Assembly: GCF_000093085.1 (NCBI RefSeq)
Contig: NC_014219.1
Coordinates: 744,001-808,000 of the forward strand
Direction of reading: 5' to 3'
DNA: 64,000 nt
Origin: [Bacillus] selenitireducens MLS10
Lineage (GTDB): Bacteria; Bacillota; Bacilli; Bacillales; Salisediminibacteriaceae
Shown here: piece after piece, positions 9,011-18,295 of the stretch
Numbering within the stretch: position 1 is the stretch's first letter
Layout: the number at the start of each line of letters is the position of its first letter
Position numbers and translations under genes: made by a program
The notes under the pieces: generated by a model
The model's input: only the letters and a program-made list of their open reading frames with translations
Told to the model about the DNA's origin: nothing
The model's database searches: none

Positions 9011-9598
9011 GTGTTTATTCAATCGTGTACACGTGTTTGTGAGAAGCTGTGCTGCGAGTCGGGATTTTGCGCGCGAATCGGAGCTTACTATTATGAGGAT
9101 ATGGTAAATAGAGAAGTGTCCCTTGGCAGGATCAGACCCGGTGACCGGGTGCTGTGCGTGGGTGGCGGGCGGACGCCTTTTACCGCCTGCCTCCTGGCGG
9201 AAAAAACCGGCGCGGACGTGACGGTCATTGATCATGATCCGACCGTGATCGCCGATGCAGAGGCGTTCATCTCCTCGTGGCAACTCTTAAAAGGGCAGAT
9301 CAGATGCAAATGGCAGGACGGGCAGGAGCCTGGTCATGATCCTTATGATATCGCACATATTGCCCTTCAGGTCACCCCGCAGGCAAAGGTGACAGAAGCG
9401 ATGTTTCAGCTTGCCGGCTGCGAAAAAGTCCTGTGCCGAATCCCAAAACCCGGTATGCAGGATCAGTACCCCGAAGCGTTCGTACAGGCTGACTGTGAAG
9501 CCTGCACGGACCGTGTTGCACACAGAGGCGCAAGAATGGCCGCAGAAACGGTCCTCTTCACAAAAGACGCCTTTGTAAAGGAAGGGGCTGTCGGATGA
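9011..9598 (+). CDS. Cys-rich Rossmann protein, nicotianamine-synthase/methyltransferase-like
   Basis: 195 residues from GTG 9011, with GGGGGTGG upstream; this start follows the feoB stop by two bases. Residues ~40-75 form a SAM-binding-like Rossmann motif, VLCVGGGRTPFTACLLAE followed by VTVIDHDP. The GGGxTPxT pattern and the following Asp pair resemble nicotianamine synthase and staphylopine-type (CntL) aminobutanoyl transferases more than ordinary methyltransferases. The N-terminus has a cysteine cluster (SCTRVCEKLCCESGFC) that could bind metal. Its place behind feoAB and four-base overlap with the next gene suggest a metal-related role. Function is inferred only from fold and context. Confidence 0.6.
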   Translation: MFIQSCTRVCEKLCCESGFCARIGAYYYEDMVNREVSLGRIRPGDRVLCVGGGRTPFTACLLAEKTGADVTVIDHDPTVIADAEAFISSWQLLKGQIRCKWQDGQEPGHDPYDIAHIALQVTPQAKVTEAMFQLAGCEKVLCRIPKPGMQDQYPEAFVQADCEACTDRVAHRGARMAAETVLFTKDAFVKEGAVG

Positions 9599-10509
9599 TG
9601 AAACCGTTTGGACTGATCGTGCTCGTTCTGGGGCTGCTGATCTGGGTCGGTACAACCATTGAATACGGGAGCGTGTATGAGGCGTTGGTGCTTCTCGACC
9701 CAACCGTGATCGCCGTGCTTCTCCTCTTGCAGTTTTTTACCTTTGCCCTCATGGCCAGACAGTGGATGAACCTGATTCACGTTCGGGGAGGACAGGCTTT
9801 CTGGTCCGTCATGAACATCCTCTTTGCCAGTGCCTTTACGGAAGGGATCACACCATCGGTCAAATTTGGCAGTGAGGCAGTGAAAGGCTATATGCTGAGA
9901 CGCCGTTTTTCCCTTGGGATCAAGAGCGTGGTGGAAACCGTCGCAGCGCAAAAAATCATCAGTATATCCGCTCTGGTGCCGTTTCTTCTTGTCACCGTCT
10001 GGCTATGGTGGTCGCCGAGAGAAGCGTGGTTGACCCTTGCGGGCGTCGTCCTGCTTGTCTTGCTCATGGTCGGACTCTTTTCGGTCATTCGCCGCAAGCA
10101 TGAGGTGCTGACGGATTGGGATCGCAGAAGGATATTTTTTCATTACCGGTTCTCGGTGGTGATCTGGGCTCTTTTCTATACGAAAGGACTGCTTTTGAGC
10201 ACGGCAATGGGGCTTGATCTCAGTTTAACCGGTGTCCTGCTTGCGGTTTTTGTTCCGTATATGGCAGCGCTCATCCCTGTCACGCCGGGTGGCATCGGCA
10301 CGTTTGAAGCGGCGATGGTGGCGGTTCTCGTCAGCCTCGGAACAGTCGCGTCGACGGCCATCGTGTTTGCCGTCGTATTTCGTCTGATTACCTTCTGGTT
10401 TGGCGCTTTTGTTGGCGCAGGGTGTGTGTTTTTGAACCTCAGTCGCGGTGAAGGCAAGCCCTCTTCTGAATCTGTTCAAACGGGGCACATCGGGAAAATC
10501 TCTGTCTGA
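9595..10509 (+). CDS. YbhN/UPF0104-type flippase-like membrane protein
   Basis: 304 residues, almost wholly membrane-embedded with about eight hydrophobic segments. Sequence features of the lysylphosphatidylglycerol-synthase TM region (UPF0104) are present: EGITPSVKFGSEAVKGYMLRR near residues 83-103 and PVTPGGIGTFEAA near residue 228, the usual PGGxGxxE motif. Start ATG 9595 overlaps the previous stop (ATGATGA), with GGAAGGGG upstream. The fourth gene of the feo operon; a lipid or small-molecule flippase role is inferred, and any link to iron is contextual. Confidence 0.75.
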   Translation: MMKPFGLIVLVLGLLIWVGTTIEYGSVYEALVLLDPTVIAVLLLLQFFTFALMARQWMNLIHVRGGQAFWSVMNILFASAFTEGITPSVKFGSEAVKGYMLRRRFSLGIKSVVETVAAQKIISISALVPFLLVTVWLWWSPREAWLTLAGVVLLVLLMVGLFSVIRRKHEVLTDWDRRRIFFHYRFSVVIWALFYTKGLLLSTAMGLDLSLTGVLLAVFVPYMAALIPVTPGGIGTFEAAMVAVLVSLGTVASTAIVFAVVFRLITFWFGAFVGAGCVFLNLSRGEGKPSSESVQTGHIGKISV

Positions 10510-10510
10510 A

Positions 10511-10539
10511 TTGACATCTGTGTCATAACATGATATATT
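10511..10539 (+). promoter_or_regulatory. strong sigma-A promoter of a short transcription unit
   Basis: TTGACA (10511-10516), 17 bases, TATATT (10534-10539) with an extended -10 TG at 10531. Predicted start near 10546; a terminator follows ~265 bases later. Confidence 0.75.
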
Positions 10540-10646
10540 ATTCTTTGTGCTGTTTTAGAGCACTCGTTTAATCGCAACGTCATGAACTGGAACTTTGTAC
10601 GATCGCAACTGCTTAGATCCACTGGCGCAGCCAAGGAGCTGCAAGG

Positions 10647-10763
10647 ATGAAAGAGAAGGTAGGGCTTTCGTTATTTAAGATTTTCGATCTCTGTTCAATA
10701 CAAAGCAACACCGCGGCAATGATGAAAGGCAAAATCCCGATTCAAACGATACCGGTTTTATGA
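10647..10763 (+). CDS. possible 38-residue small protein
   Basis: The frame runs from ATG 10647 to TGA 10761-10763. AAGGAG at 10633-10638 lies eight bases before the ATG, an ideal ribosome site. The predicted product begins MKEKVGLSLFKIFDL and ends QTIPVL, with no signal peptide. It lies in a unit with its own strong promoter (10511) and terminator (10782-10812). An upstream 22-codon frame (10582-10650) overlaps it by ATGA but lacks a ribosome site. Alternatively the unit is a structured RNA: ACCGGTT/AACCGGT (from 10751), GCAGC/GCTGC (from 10628) and a long-range CTTTGTA/TACAAAG pairing exist. No family is recognised. Confidence 0.45.
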   Translation: MKEKVGLSLFKIFDLCSIQSNTAAMMKGKIPIQTIPVL

Positions 10764-10777
10764 TAACCGGTCGCATA

Positions 10778-10812
10778 AAAAGCAGGCTCCCGACAGGGAC
10801 GCCTGCTTTTTT
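10778..10812 (+). terminator. terminator of the short unit
   Basis: GCAGGC (10782-10787) pairs with GCCTGC (10801-10806), followed by six T. Confidence 0.85.
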
Positions 10813-10815
10813 CAA

Positions 10816-10875
10816 TAAAGAAAACTTGGTTTGTCGCCAAGCTTTAATGGCGAAAGCCTTAGTTGCACTTATACT
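10816..10875 (+). repeat. 60-bp dispersed repeat, copy 1
   Basis: Sixty bases from TAAAGAAAAC to CACTTATACT match the reverse complement of 27847-27906 at 53 of 60 positions, with both ends exact. The centre is a hairpin built on TCGCCA/TGGCGA with GGTTT/AAGCC flanks. It sits between the short unit and the clpE operator. The fixed length and hairpin suggest a miniature mobile element. Confidence 0.8.
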
Positions 10876-10922
10876 ATAATCCTTTAACGAAGTTAAACAT
10901 TCCTATAGTATAAAAACCAATT

Positions 10923-11006
10923 GGTCAAAAATAGTCAAATAAAAGTGTTGACCAATTTTGACCAATGGATTATACTGAATACAAATAAAGGTCAAAGATA
11001 GTCAAA
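10923..11006. promoter_or_regulatory. CtsR operator with three boxes
   Basis: The CtsR consensus is RGTCAAANANRGTCAAA. Box 1 (10923-10939) is GGTCAAA-AAT-AGTCAAA. Box 2, inverted (10947-10963), is GTTGACC-AAT-TTTGACC. Box 3 (10990-11006) is GGTCAAA-GAT-AGTCAAA, followed by a further GTCAAA. Box 2 overlaps the promoter. CtsR should repress clpE until protein stress. Confidence 0.92.
10948..10976 (+). promoter_or_regulatory. sigma-A promoter of clpE
   Basis: TTGACC (10948-10953), 17 bases, TATACT (10971-10976). It is embedded in the CtsR boxes. Confidence 0.8.
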
Positions 11007-11043
11007 GTCAAACAATCATTGACCCTGATAGGAGGAATTACTG

Positions 11044-13101
11044 ATGAAATGTCAACACTGTAACAAGAATGAAGCAACGGTGTATTACCGTGTCCAAGTG
11101 AATGGTCAGGAACAGTCGGCGGCTTTTTGTCCGGACTGTTATGAGGCCCTCACGAAGCAACAGGCTCAATCCACGGGCAAAACAGGGAACGGTCCGGCAT
11201 TCGGATCACAACAGGAGGGCGCGTCTTGCAGTGACGGTTCATGCAGTACCGGTGCACAGCCGGAAAGCGAGCGGCTTCTCGATACGTATGGGCGGAATCT
11301 GACGGCATTTGCCAAAGATGGGCTCATTGATCCCGTGATCGGGAGAGACAGTGAGATCGAACAGCTTGCGGAAGTGCTGAACCGCCGTAACAAGAACAAC
11401 CCGGTTCTGATCGGGGAGCCGGGTGTCGGGAAGACGGCGATTGCCGAGGGTCTCGCTCTCAGCATCAATGAAGGCAAGGTGCCGGGGAAGCTGAAAGGCA
11501 AAGAGATTATTTCCCTCGACGTGGCATCAATTCTGTCCGGCACGAGTTACCGGGGACAGTTTGAAGAGAAGATGAAGCAGCTTGTCAAAGAGCTTGAAGA
11601 CAGCCCGGAAACGATTCTGTTCATCGATGAGATCCATCAGATCGTTGGGGCAGGCAAGACGGAAGGCTCGACCGATGCAGGGAATATTCTGAAGCCTGCA
11701 CTTGCAGGCGGCCAGATCCAGGTGATCGGGGCGACGACGTTCAAGGAATACCGGACGATTGAAAAGGATGCGGCCCTGGAACGGCGTTTTGAACCGGTTA
11801 CGGTCAACGAACCGAAAGTGTCAGATATGGTGGAAATCCTGAAAGGGCTCGCTCCGAAGTACGAGGCGTATCACGGGGTCACTTATTCGGATGAGGTCCT
11901 GAAAGCCTGCGCGGAGCTGTCTCACCGCTATATTCAGGACCGGAAGATGCCGGATAAGGCCATTGACCTGATGGATGTGGCAGGTGCGAAAGCGAACCTG
12001 ACACACGGCACAGGGAACAAAGAGGACATCGAACAGCGCCTGAAGACAATTGAGAAAGACAAGCAACAGGCCGCAGAGCAGGAACAGTATGAGAAGGCTG
12101 CACGACTCCGGCAAGAAGAACTGCAGCTCCAGGACGAGCTCGAACGGGCTCAGTCGAGTGAATCGGCAGAGACCGCCATCACCGTCGCCGATATTCAGGC
12201 GATCATTGAAAAGAAGACCGGCATCCCGGTTCAAAAACTTGAGCAGGATGAACAGACGCGCCTGAAGCATCTGGCTGATCATCTCAGTCAAAAAGTCGTC
12301 GGCCAGAAGGAAGCGGTTGAAGCCGTGGCAAAAGCAATCCGAAGAGGCCGGGCAGGTTTCCGGCGTGAAGGAAGACCGATTGCCTCCTTTCTGTTCCACG
12401 GGCAGACCGGTGTCGGAAAGACCGAACTCACACGGGCCCTTGCAGAAGAAATGTTCGGAGACCGTGAAGCAATGCTTCGCCTTGATATGAGTGAATTCAT
12501 GGAGAAGCACACCGTCTCCAAGCTGATCGGTTCACCGCCGGGCTACGTCGGCCATGAAGAGGCCGGACAGCTGACGGAACGCGTCAGACGCCGTCCGTAC
12601 ACGATCATTCTCCTCGATGAAATGGAGAAAGCCCATCCGGATGTGCAGCATATGTTCCTGCAGGTGCTTGAAGACGGCAGACTGACCGACAGCCACGGCA
12701 GGACCGTGAGTTTCAAGGATACGGTCATCGTCATGACGACGAATGCCAAACCGCTTGACGCCTATTTCAAACTGGAATTTATGAACCGGATCGACCGTGT
12801 CATCGGTTTTGAAGCCCTCGGTGAAGCCGAACTTGAACAGATTGTCAGGATCATGCTTGAAGAGGTCATTACCCACAGTCACGATCAGGACCTGTCCATC
12901 ACCTTTACCGATGAGGCCGTCGCCTTTCTTGCAAAGAAAGGTTATGACCCGAAATACGGAGCCAGACCACTCAGACGGACCATTCAGGAACATGTCGAAG
13001 ATCTGATCGTCGATGCGATCATGGATGGCAGCGAGTTGGAAAAGGTCACCGTTAAGCTGCATGAAGACGGTGACAGGCTTGAACTTGTAAACGAAGTATA
13101 A
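11044..13101 (+). CDS. clpE: ATP-dependent Clp protease ATPase subunit ClpE
   Basis: 685 residues. The N-terminal treble-clef zinc finger uses Cys3, Cys6, Cys29 and Cys32, the mark that separates ClpE from ClpC. Two AAA+ modules follow, with Walker A GEPGVGKT and FIDEIHQ in the first and GQTGVGKT and LLDEMEKAH in the second. A UVR-like coiled segment (about residues 340-370) lies between them. ClpE unfolds damaged proteins for ClpP. The start has AGGAGG thirteen bases upstream. Three CtsR boxes in the promoter indicate heat- and protein-stress control. Confidence 0.97.
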   Translation: MKCQHCNKNEATVYYRVQVNGQEQSAAFCPDCYEALTKQQAQSTGKTGNGPAFGSQQEGASCSDGSCSTGAQPESERLLDTYGRNLTAFAKDGLIDPVIGRDSEIEQLAEVLNRRNKNNPVLIGEPGVGKTAIAEGLALSINEGKVPGKLKGKEIISLDVASILSGTSYRGQFEEKMKQLVKELEDSPETILFIDEIHQIVGAGKTEGSTDAGNILKPALAGGQIQVIGATTFKEYRTIEKDAALERRFEPVTVNEPKVSDMVEILKGLAPKYEAYHGVTYSDEVLKACAELSHRYIQDRKMPDKAIDLMDVAGAKANLTHGTGNKEDIEQRLKTIEKDKQQAAEQEQYEKAARLRQEELQLQDELERAQSSESAETAITVADIQAIIEKKTGIPVQKLEQDEQTRLKHLADHLSQKVVGQKEAVEAVAKAIRRGRAGFRREGRPIASFLFHGQTGVGKTELTRALAEEMFGDREAMLRLDMSEFMEKHTVSKLIGSPPGYVGHEEAGQLTERVRRRPYTIILLDEMEKAHPDVQHMFLQVLEDGRLTDSHGRTVSFKDTVIVMTTNAKPLDAYFKLEFMNRIDRVIGFEALGEAELEQIVRIMLEEVITHSHDQDLSITFTDEAVAFLAKKGYDPKYGARPLRRTIQEHVEDLIVDAIMDGSELEKVTVKLHEDGDRLELVNEV

Positions 13102-13108
13102 AACAGCA

Positions 13109-13155
13109 AGAGACCCTTACGGCAATGAGGAACTGCCTGTAAGGGTCTCTTTTTG
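13109..13155. terminator. bidirectional terminator, clpE / DUF1499 gene
   Basis: AGAGACCCTTAC (13109-13120) pairs with GTAAGGGTCTCT (13139-13150), with T5 on the plus strand and a T-rich stretch on the minus strand. The two genes converge here. Confidence 0.85.
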
Positions 13156-13605
13156 TTATTCGTACCTGGACGAGATCAGCTTGTACTGTTCCCGGTTTTC
13201 CCCCATATCGGAATGACCGACCCGGGACTCGGAACGGTAATGAATGACCTGCTCTTCTTCATCGAAATAGAGCTCGATGTCATTTTTGAAGCGCATGGTG
13301 GACGTGGTGTACACCGCATGAATGTAACGATCGGTCTGGCGTTCAATCGTGATCTCCGGAATTTGTGCGAGCGCGCCGAGCAAGGCATCGACGGACGATG
13401 CGAGATTCTCCTTAAACGGGAGGGGATCGACGGATTTGTCCGTGTCATCAGTCTGACTCGATACCGCATTGGGTGACGACGGCATCTCCGCGAAATTCCC
13501 GTCATCGGCCCCGATGTGATCGGGGATCTTGTTGTTTTGCACGAACATGAATCCGCCACCGCCCAAGACGAGTGCGCCTGCCAAAGCCATAAATAACCAT
13601 CTCAT
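13156..13605 (-). CDS. DUF1499 family protein, membrane-anchored
   Basis: 149 residues. The first ~24 residues are a hydrophobic signal anchor (FMALAGALVLGGGGFMFV). An acidic low-complexity stretch follows. The C-terminal half has the DUF1499 pattern, a strand-rich domain ending in VIHYRSESRVGHSDMGENR. The family is widespread and of unknown function. AAAGGAGTG lies ten bases before the start. It converges on clpE and shares its terminator. Confidence 0.8.
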   Translation of the reverse strand: MRWLFMALAGALVLGGGGFMFVQNNKIPDHIGADDGNFAEMPSSPNAVSSQTDDTDKSVDPLPFKENLASSVDALLGALAQIPEITIERQTDRYIHAVYTTSTMRFKNDIELYFDEEEQVIHYRSESRVGHSDMGENREQYKLISSRYE

Positions 13606-13724
13606 TTGTCATTCACTCCTTTTCAATAGGTCAAAGTCACGTTTCCTTCTCTTCTGATGATACGTTATAATGGTTCAAAAGGAAAAAGAAACGATGGAGA
13701 TTCCGGAAAAAGGTGGCAGACAGG

Positions 13725-13922
13725 ATGGCAGGAAAGAAAACATTCACCGTCGAAGAAAACGAAACGATCGATCAGTGTCTCGCACGCATGGCGAAAGAAG
13801 GCTATATGCCCGTCAGGCGCATGGAAAAGCCGGTCTTTCAGGAAGTGAAGAAGAACGGCAGAACCGACGTTGAAACCGTTCGCCAGCAGATCACGTTTGA
13901 AGGCAAAAAACGGGAAAGCTGA
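13725..13922 (+). CDS. yebG: NETI-motif protein (YebG)
   Basis: 65 residues from ATG 13725, with AGGTGG eight bases upstream; a GTG at 13713 would overlap that site. The sequence contains the NETI signature (VEENETIDQCLARM), then GYMPVRRMEKPVF and ITFEGKK, all characteristic of this small Bacillales family of unknown function. Its place directly before the purE leader is the same as in B. subtilis. Two overlapping frames from 13657 and 13670 lack these features. Confidence 0.88.
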   Translation: MAGKKTFTVEENETIDQCLARMAKEGYMPVRRMEKPVFQEVKKNGRTDVETVRQQITFEGKKRES

Positions 13923-13956
13923 TTTACAAAAGGAAGATACCGTTCGTCTTTCGGTA

Positions 13957-14001
13957 AAATACGAACAATGAACAGCTTAATATGAAATAATGTTCGAAAA
14001 T
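13957..14001. promoter_or_regulatory. PurR operator (two inverted PurBoxes) of the pur operon
   Basis: Plus-strand box 13957-13969 AAATACGAACAAT and minus-strand box 13989-14001 ATTTTCGAACATT each differ from AWWWCCGAACWWT at one position. They face each other 19 bases apart, just upstream of the promoter. Confidence 0.85.
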
Positions 14002-14004
14002 AAG

Positions 14005-14034
14005 TTGACGCACCTTCGTGAACCTTGATAAGAT
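14005..14034 (+). promoter_or_regulatory. promoter of the pur operon
   Basis: TTGACG (14005-14010) and TAAGAT (14029-14034) with an 18-base spacer. Another -10-like GATAAT lies at 14032. Confidence 0.6.
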
Positions 14035-14054
14035 AATAGCAGATAATCGAACAA

Positions 14055-14127
14055 AGCCTCATATAACCTCGGGAATAAGGCCCGAAAGTCTCTACCTGAC
14101 CACCGTAAATGGACAGACTATGAGGGG
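14055..14127 (+). promoter_or_regulatory. purine (guanine-class) riboswitch, pur operon leader
   Basis: P1 pairs CCTCATA (14057-14063) with TATGAGG (14119-14125). ATATAACCTCGGGAATAAGGC, AGTCTCTACC and CCGTAAATGG follow the aptamer consensus. The ligand-pairing base is C in GACTAT, hence guanine class. Confidence 0.95.
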
Positions 14128-14228
14128 AAACGAATGTGTAATTCCGGAGATCCGTGTGTCTGTCGACTGAAGCGGGGGTTCTTTCATGCCCTCAGGACGC
14201 CGGCATCTCGAATCATGTTGAAGGAGTG

Positions 14229-14284
14229 AAGCGTATCGAAGACCCTCATGGAACCAATGAAGGAACTCTTTGATACGCTTTTTT
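14229..14284 (+). terminator. riboswitch-controlled terminator before purE
   Basis: AAGCGTATC (14229-14237) pairs with GATACGCTT (14272-14280), followed by T tract. CCCTCATGG in its loop resembles the 5' P1 strand and could take part in the antiterminator. Confidence 0.8.
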
Positions 14285-14321
14285 GTGTGCAAAATAACAA
14301 CGAATGCCAGGAGGCGATGAA

Positions 14322-14807
14322 ATGACAGTCAAAGTCGGCATCATCATGGGCAGCCGCTCGGATCTTGAGACGATGCAGCACGCCATGGATACATTAAAGG
14401 AGCTCGGTGTCCCTTATGAAGCGAAAGTGGTCTCCGCACACCGTACGCCGGACCGGATGTTTCACTACGCGGAAACCGCGCACGGGCGGGGCATTCGGGT
14501 CATCATCGCAGGGGCGGGAGGCGCTGCTCACCTTCCAGGCATGGTCGCTGCTAAAACGATCGTACCGGTGATCGGTGTCCCGGTTCAGTCCAAAGCACTG
14601 AACGGCCTTGACTCCCTGTTGTCCATCGTGCAGATGCCTGGCGGCGTGCCGGTGGCAACCGTCGCCATCGGAAAAGCGGGAGCCGTTAATGCCGGTCTCC
14701 TCGCCGCCCAGCAGCTCGCGATGGAAGATGAAGTGCTTTATACGCGTCTCACAGACCGCCGCAAGGCCCTTGAAGAGCAGGTCACAGAAACAGGAGAGAT
14801 CGAATGA
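14322..14807 (+). CDS. purE: N5-carboxyaminoimidazole ribonucleotide mutase
   Basis: 161 residues, normal for class I PurE. It converts N5-CAIR to CAIR. The nucleotide-binding GSRSDLETM motif is at residues 11-19, and the active-site [12 protein letters not shown] and [11 protein letters not shown] segments follow. AGGAGG lies seven bases before ATG 14322; an in-frame ATG at 14304 overlaps that site and is rejected. First gene of a twelve-gene operon controlled by PurR and a guanine riboswitch; the stop overlaps purK. Confidence 0.97.
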   Translation: MTVKVGIIMGSRSDLETMQHAMDTLKELGVPYEAKVVSAHRTPDRMFHYAETAHGRGIRVIIAGAGGAAHLPGMVAAKTIVPVIGVPVQSKALNGLDSLLSIVQMPGGVPVATVAIGKAGAVNAGLLAAQQLAMEDEVLYTRLTDRRKALEEQVTETGEIE

Positions 14808-15949
14808 TGAACAATCCGAATCATAAGGTGATTCTCCCCCCAAAGACGGTCGGCATTCTCGGCGGCGGTCAGCTCGGGCGGATGATGGCTATTGCCGCCA
14901 AGGAAATGGGCTACCGCACTGCCGTGATGGAACCGGCTGAAGATTCGCCTTGCGCGCAGGTGTCGGATGAGGAAGTCGTCGCAGGCTACGCAGACCGGGA
15001 CGGTGCCGCCAGACTCGCGAACGTAAGCGACGTTTTGACCTTCGAGTTCGAAAACATCGACGGCGATACTGCAGAGCATCTGGCATCATCGATGTATCTG
15101 CCTCAGGGAAGCAGCCTCCTGCAGATCACGCAGGACCGTAAGAAAGAGAAAGAAGCGATTGAAGCGGAAGGCGTCCCTGTTGCCCCGTGGGCGTCCATCG
15201 ATTCAAAGGCCGAACTCGATGCGGCCATAACCCGTATCGGCCTTCCTGCCGTAATCAAGACAACCCGGGGCGGCTATGACGGGAAAGGGCAGGCGGTTCT
15301 TCGTGAAACGGCGGATGCGGCATCGGCCTGGCGCGATCTTGAAGGCAAAGGGCCCTTCGTCCTGGAAGCCTTTATCCCCTTTGTTACGGAAATCTCCGTC
15401 ATCGTGAGCCGTGGGACAAACGGGGACATGACGACGTTTCCGGTGGCCGAAAACATCCATGTCAACAACATCCTGCATCAGTCCATCGTCCCGGCAAGAG
15501 TCCCGCAGGATGTGCAGGCAAAAGCCGAAGACCTGGCGAGAACCCTTGCCGAAAGTCTCGGTATGATCGGCACGCTCGCCGTGGAGATGTTTGTCACTGC
15601 GGAAGGCGGCCTGTACGTCAATGAACTGGCGCCGAGGCCGCATAATTCCGGGCACTACACGATCAATGCCTGCAATGTCTCCCAGTTTGCCCAGCATATC
15701 CGGGCGATCTGCGGTCTGCCCCTCATCGAGCCGGAGCTGTTAAAGCCCGTCGTCATGGTCAATCTCCTTGGCGAGCATATGGACGGGGCCCTCGCTCAGA
15801 TGCCCATCAGGGCTCGTGCCCACTGGCATCTGTACGGCAAGCATGAAGCGAGACCCGGGCGCAAGATGGGTCACGTCAATATCCTCACTGATCACATCCC
15901 GGATACCCTTGAAGACCTGAAGAGCTGGGGTATCTGGTCACACACATAA
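14804..15949 (+). CDS. purK: 5-(carboxyamino)imidazole ribonucleotide synthase
   Basis: 381 residues, ATP-grasp. It makes N5-CAIR from AIR, ATP and bicarbonate, feeding PurE. The N-terminal [13 protein letters not shown] motif starts at about residue 13. The ATP-grasp lysine lies in [16 protein letters not shown] and the metal-binding end in [16 protein letters not shown]. It overlaps purE by ATGA; a second ATG at 14807 is also possible. Confidence 0.97.
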   Translation: MMNNPNHKVILPPKTVGILGGGQLGRMMAIAAKEMGYRTAVMEPAEDSPCAQVSDEEVVAGYADRDGAARLANVSDVLTFEFENIDGDTAEHLASSMYLPQGSSLLQITQDRKKEKEAIEAEGVPVAPWASIDSKAELDAAITRIGLPAVIKTTRGGYDGKGQAVLRETADAASAWRDLEGKGPFVLEAFIPFVTEISVIVSRGTNGDMTTFPVAENIHVNNILHQSIVPARVPQDVQAKAEDLARTLAESLGMIGTLAVEMFVTAEGGLYVNELAPRPHNSGHYTINACNVSQFAQHIRAICGLPLIEPELLKPVVMVNLLGEHMDGALAQMPIRARAHWHLYGKHEARPGRKMGHVNILTDHIPDTLEDLKSWGIWSHT

Positions 15950-15989
15950 ACCGAGCACCATCAATCCCAATACACTGGAGGACCTACTC

Positions 15990-17288
15990 ATGATCGAACG
16001 CTACACCCGCCCGGAAATGGGCAACATTTGGAAAGACGAAAACCGCTATCAGGCCTGGCTCGAAGTGGAGATTCTCGCCTGCGAAGCCTGGAGCGAGCTC
16101 GGGGATATCCCGAAAGAAGATGTCGAAAAGATCCGTGCGAACGCCGGATTCGACGTGAATCGGATCCTCGAGATTGAAGAAGAGACCCGCCATGACGTCG
16201 TCGCCTTTACAAGGGCTGTCTCGGAGACCCTCGGAGAAGAGAGAAAGTGGGTCCATTACGGTCTGACTTCCACGGACGTGGTCGACACGGCGCTTTCCTA
16301 CATGCTCAAACAGGCCAATGAGCTGATCGAGCGCGACCTGAAGAACTTCCTTGAGATTTTGAAGAACAAGGCCAATGAGCATAAGTACACGATCATGATG
16401 GGCCGCACGCACGGCGTGCATGCAGAGCCGACGACATTCGGTCTGAAGCTCGCCCTCTGGTATGAAGAGATGAAGCGGAACCTTGAGCGGTTTCAGGCGG
16501 CGAAGGAAACCGTCTGTGTCGGCAAACTTTCCGGCGCCGTTGGGACGTATGCCAATATTGATCCGTTTATTGAAGAGCATGTCTGTAAGGGGCTCGGGCT
16601 TGAACGTGCACCGATTTCCACCCAAACGCTGCAGCGGGACCGTCATGCGCACTACGTTGCCACCCTGTCTCTGATCGGCGCGTCCATCGAAAAGATGGCC
16701 GTGGAGATCCGCGGGCTGCAGAAAAGTGAAACCCGTGAGGTGGAAGAGTATTTCGCCAAAGGGCAGAAAGGCTCCTCGGCCATGCCGCACAAGCGTAACC
16801 CGATCGGTTCAGAGAACATGACGGGCCTCGCCCGCGTACTCCGCGGTCACATGGTCACGGCGTATGAGAACGTCGCCCTCTGGCATGAGCGGGATATTTC
16901 CCATTCCTCGGCAGAGCGGATCATTCTCCCGGACGCGACGATTGCCCTCAACTATATGCTGAACCGCTTCGGCAACATCGTCAAAAACCTGACCGTGTTC
17001 CCGGATAACATGAAACGCAATATGGGCCGCACCTTTGGGCTGATTTACTCCCAGCGCGTGCTCCTTACCCTCATTGATAAAGGTTTGGCAAGAGAAGCGG
17101 CCTATGACCTCGTTCAGCCAAAGGCGATGCAGGCGTGGGAGGAAGGCCGGCCGTTCAGAGAGATTGTCGAAGCCGACGAAGCGATCACCTCGAAGCTCAG
17201 TGAAGCAGAGCTCGATGCGTGTTTTGATTACAACCATCACATGAAGCATGTGGATACGATCTTTACCCGTCTCGGACTGGACGGCTAA
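15990..17288 (+). CDS. purB: adenylosuccinate lyase
   Basis: 432 residues. It acts twice in purine synthesis: cleaving SAICAR to AICAR and adenylosuccinate to AMP, with loss of fumarate. The fumarase-superfamily signature [15 protein letters not shown] is at about residues 261-275, and [13 protein letters not shown] and [10 protein letters not shown] near residues 90-140 carry catalytic residues. GGAGG precedes ATG 15990 by about ten bases. Confidence 0.97.
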   Translation: MIERYTRPEMGNIWKDENRYQAWLEVEILACEAWSELGDIPKEDVEKIRANAGFDVNRILEIEEETRHDVVAFTRAVSETLGEERKWVHYGLTSTDVVDTALSYMLKQANELIERDLKNFLEILKNKANEHKYTIMMGRTHGVHAEPTTFGLKLALWYEEMKRNLERFQAAKETVCVGKLSGAVGTYANIDPFIEEHVCKGLGLERAPISTQTLQRDRHAHYVATLSLIGASIEKMAVEIRGLQKSETREVEEYFAKGQKGSSAMPHKRNPIGSENMTGLARVLRGHMVTAYENVALWHERDISHSSAERIILPDATIALNYMLNRFGNIVKNLTVFPDNMKRNMGRTFGLIYSQRVLLTLIDKGLAREAAYDLVQPKAMQAWEEGRPFREIVEADEAITSKLSEAELDACFDYNHHMKHVDTIFTRLGLDG

Positions 17289-17324
17289 AACCAGGGTGCA
17301 TGTCACCGGAAGGAGCCTGTTTTC

Positions 17325-18038
17325 ATGACGACTGAATGTCTGTATGAAGGAAAAGCGAAACGCATTTACACAACCGGCGAAGAAGGGATCTACCGCGTCG
17401 CTTACAAGGACGACGCCACGGCCTTTAACGGGGAGAAAATGGAGGTGCTTGAAGGGAAAGGGCGGCTGAATAACGAAATCAGTTCCCTCATCTTCACGAT
17501 GCTCCATGAGAACCAGGTGGACAACCATTTTGTGAAGCGGCTGTCGGAAACCGAACAGCTCGTCAAAGAAGTCAGCATCATTCCGATTGAGGTGGTCGTG
17601 CGAAACATAGCCGCCGGGAGTCTCGTGAAGCGTTACGGCATCGAGCGCGGCCGTACGATGAACCCGCCGGTGGTGGAGTGGTATTTCAAAGACGACGCCC
17701 TCGGGGATCCGTTGATGAATGAGGATCACATCCGCATCATGAACCTCGCAGAGCGCGAAGAACTGAATGCGATCAAGGTCCAGGCACTCCGCATCAACGA
17801 ACTGCTCGTGCCGTTTTTCAAAGAAGCGAAGGTCGATCTCGTCGACTTCAAGCTTGAATTTGGACGGACGAAGGACGGCGGGATCATCCTTGCCGATGAG
17901 ATCTCACCGGACACGTGCAGGCTTTGGGATGAAGAGACCGGCGAGTCCCTTGACAAAGACTTATTCCGCTTCAATCAGGGCGATCTGCAGACAGGCTATG
18001 AACAGATATTACAACGACTGGGAGGCAGTAAATCATGA
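17325..18038 (+). CDS. purC: SAICAR synthetase
   Basis: 237 residues. It joins CAIR and aspartate with ATP to make SAICAR. Family motifs are LYEGKAKRIY at the N-terminus, VRNIAAGSLVKRYG near residue 88, and DEISPDTCRLWD near residue 190. AAGGAG precedes the ATG. Its last bases overlap purS (ATGA). Confidence 0.97.
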   Translation: MTTECLYEGKAKRIYTTGEEGIYRVAYKDDATAFNGEKMEVLEGKGRLNNEISSLIFTMLHENQVDNHFVKRLSETEQLVKEVSIIPIEVVVRNIAAGSLVKRYGIERGRTMNPPVVEWYFKDDALGDPLMNEDHIRIMNLAEREELNAIKVQALRINELLVPFFKEAKVDLVDFKLEFGRTKDGGIILADEISPDTCRLWDEETGESLDKDLFRFNQGDLQTGYEQILQRLGGSKS

Positions 18039-18295
18039 ATGCAAACGTAACGGTGTATGTATCACTCAAAGAGGGCGTCCTTGACCCGCAGGGATCCGCG
18101 GTGGAGAAATCCCTCCATCAGCTCGGCTATGAGAGCGTGGCGGACGTCCGTGTCGGTAAGACAATGACCCTCACGATGAGCGGCGACTCAAAAGAAGCCA
18201 TCGCCAAACAGGTGGAAGCGATGTGCGATCAGCTCCTCGCCAACCCCGTCATCGAAGACTTCACGTACGAGATTGAGGAGGTCCTCTCGGTATGA
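18035..18295 (+). CDS. purS: FGAM synthase, PurS subunit
   Basis: 86 residues, the small structural subunit that bridges PurQ and PurL in Gram-positive FGAM synthase. The pattern [23 protein letters not shown] and the conserved [10 protein letters not shown] segment near the C-terminus are typical. It overlaps purC and purQ by four bases each, so the three subunits are translationally coupled. Confidence 0.95.
   Translation: MNANVTVYVSLKEGVLDPQGSAVEKSLHQLGYESVADVRVGKTMTLTMSGDSKEAIAKQVEAMCDQLLANPVIEDFTYEIEEVLSV

Noticed and set aside
10582-10650. 22-codon frame before the 38-codon frame
   Set aside because: The ATGA overlap is suggestive but there is no Shine-Dalgarno; mentioned as context only.
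10546-10812. Identification of the short unit as 6S RNA, SRP RNA, tmRNA, T-box or a ydaO-type riboswitch
   Set aside because: Checked by eye for the hallmark motifs of each; only short partial resemblances were found and the overall order did not fit.
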